Part shown: piece after piece, positions 6,199-6,856 of the stretch
Layout: every line of letters begins with the position of its first letter
How positions within the stretch are numbered: position 1 is the stretch's first letter
Origin: Rhizobiaceae bacterium
Lineage (GTDB): Bacteria > Pseudomonadota > Alphaproteobacteria > Rhizobiales > Rhizobiaceae
DNA: 6,856 bases
NCBI GenBank assembly: GCA_028865845.1
Contig: JAGWJK010000233.1
Location: 1 to 6,856 of the forward strand
Direction of reading: 5' to 3'
The notes under the pieces: generated by a model
Databases searched by the model: none
What the model was told of the DNA's origin: nothing
What the model saw: the letters and a program-made list of their open reading frames with translations, nothing else
Translations under genes and position numbers: made by a program

Positions 6199-6856
6199 AT
6201 GTCTTCCTATGATTACGACCTCTTCGTCATTGGTGGCGGTTCGGGCGGCGTGCGCTCCGCGCGCGTGGCCGCATCGCTGGGCAAGAAGGTCGGCATCGCC
6301 GAGGAATATCGCTATGGCGGCACCTGCGTCATCCGCGGCTGCGTGCCGAAGAAGCTTTTCGTCTATGCCTCGCAATATCACGAGCATTTCGAGGATGCGG
6401 TCGGTTTCGGCTGGACGGTCGGCGAAAGCACTTTCGAGTGGAAAAAGCTCATCGCAGCCAAGGACAAGGAGATTGCGCGTCTGGAGGGGCTCTATCGCAA
6501 GGGTCTCGATAATGCCAGCGCGGAGATCTTCGATACACGCGCGGAGCTCGTCGATGCGCACACGATCCGCCTGCTGAAGACCGGTAACACGGTAACGGCC
6601 GAGACCATCGTCGTTGCGACCGGCGGTACGCCGAACCTGCATGTCGCGCTGCCCGGCCACGAATTGTGCATCTCCTCGAACGAGGCCTTTCATCTGGAAG
6701 AGCTGCCGAAGGCGATCCTGATCGCAGGCGGCGGCTACATCGCTGTCGAGTTCGCCAATATCTTTCACGGTCTCGGCGTCGAGACGACCCTGATCTATCG
6801 CGGCGCCGAAATCCTGTCGCGCTTCGATCACGACTTGCGCAAGGGCCTGCACGAGG
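6199..6856 (+). CDS. gor: glutathione reductase, N-terminal 219 residues (3' end cut by window edge)
   Basis: This flavoenzyme reduces glutathione disulfide to glutathione with NADPH, keeping the cytoplasm reduced. The reading frame is open from ATG 6199 to the right edge, covering 219 complete codons of an expected 460 or so. Visible parts are the FAD-binding Rossmann motif VIGGGSGGVRSAR (10-22) and the redox-active disulfide GGTCVIRGCVPKK (40-52), with Cys43 and Cys48. ATGG (140-143) and a second Rossmann motif for NADPH, AGGGYIAVEFA (176-186), follow. Arg201 after the second motif sits where glutathione reductases bind the NADPH 2'-phosphate. The GYIAVE form and VIRGCVPKK favour glutathione reductase over lipoamide dehydrogenase or mercuric reductase. 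AGGAG at 6188-6192 lies six bases before the ATG. The C-terminal dimer interface and its catalytic His-Glu pair lie outside the window. Confidence 0.95.
   Translation, partial: MSSYDYDLFVIGGGSGGVRSARVAASLGKKVGIAEEYRYGGTCVIRGCVPKKLFVYASQYHEHFEDAVGFGWTVGESTFEWKKLIAAKDKEIARLEGLYRKGLDNASAEIFDTRAELVDAHTIRLLKTGNTVTAETIVVATGGTPNLHVALPGHELCISSNEAFHLEELPKAILIAGGGYIAVEFANIFHGLGVETTLIYRGAEILSRFDHDLRKGLHE

Noticed and set aside
6178..6852. Antisense open frame (224 codons) opposite gor
   Set aside because: The plus strand carries unmistakable glutathione reductase motifs. This frame is its shadow in a high-GC sequence.

Overview
The window looks like ordinary chromosome from an alphaproteobacterium, most likely Rhizobiaceae (Rhizobium or a close relative). 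The signs are a GC-rich composition with strong third-position GC bias, the type of each protein, and the order gph / rpiA / DUF2059 protein / gor, which I remember from Rhizobium-type chromosomes but could not check here. I see no insertion sequence, phage gene, tRNA, rRNA or CRISPR array.

Layout from left to right. (1) Positions 1-1857 (+) hold most of a large exported L,D-transpeptidase of the YcbB type, whose 5' end lies outside the window. A strong intrinsic terminator with a UUCG loop follows it. (2) Positions 1951-2448 (+) encode a small membrane protein of unknown function with about five membrane segments. (3) Convergent to it, 2480-3664 (-) encodes a membrane-anchored protein with TPR-like repeats and a C-terminal retropepsin-type aspartic protease domain. 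Upstream of this gene is a gene-free stretch (3665-3928) holding a candidate promoter and a 19-bp near-palindrome. (4) Positions 3929-4603 (-) encode phosphoglycolate phosphatase (Gph). It is divergent from (5) rpiA, ribose-5-phosphate isomerase A, at 4801-5502 (+). (6) Only 13 bases downstream of rpiA, 5516-6067 (+) encodes an exported DUF2059 protein that ends in a clear intrinsic terminator. (7) From 6199 to the right edge (+) runs the N-terminal half of glutathione reductase (gor), behind its own ribosome binding site.

The genes fall into two loose themes. The left half is cell-envelope biology: peptidoglycan cross-linking, a small membrane protein and an anchored protease predicted to face the periplasm. 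The right half is central carbon and redox housekeeping: 2-phosphoglycolate clean-up, pentose phosphate isomerisation and NADPH-dependent glutathione reduction. Strand switches and terminators suggest at least five transcription units: the transpeptidase (possibly with the membrane protein), the protease, gph, rpiA with DUF2059, and gor. I found no convincing new biological system. The points most worth a second look are the membrane-anchored TPR/retropepsin protein, with its possible TTG start and upstream palindrome, and an E-to-Q change beside the active site of RpiA.
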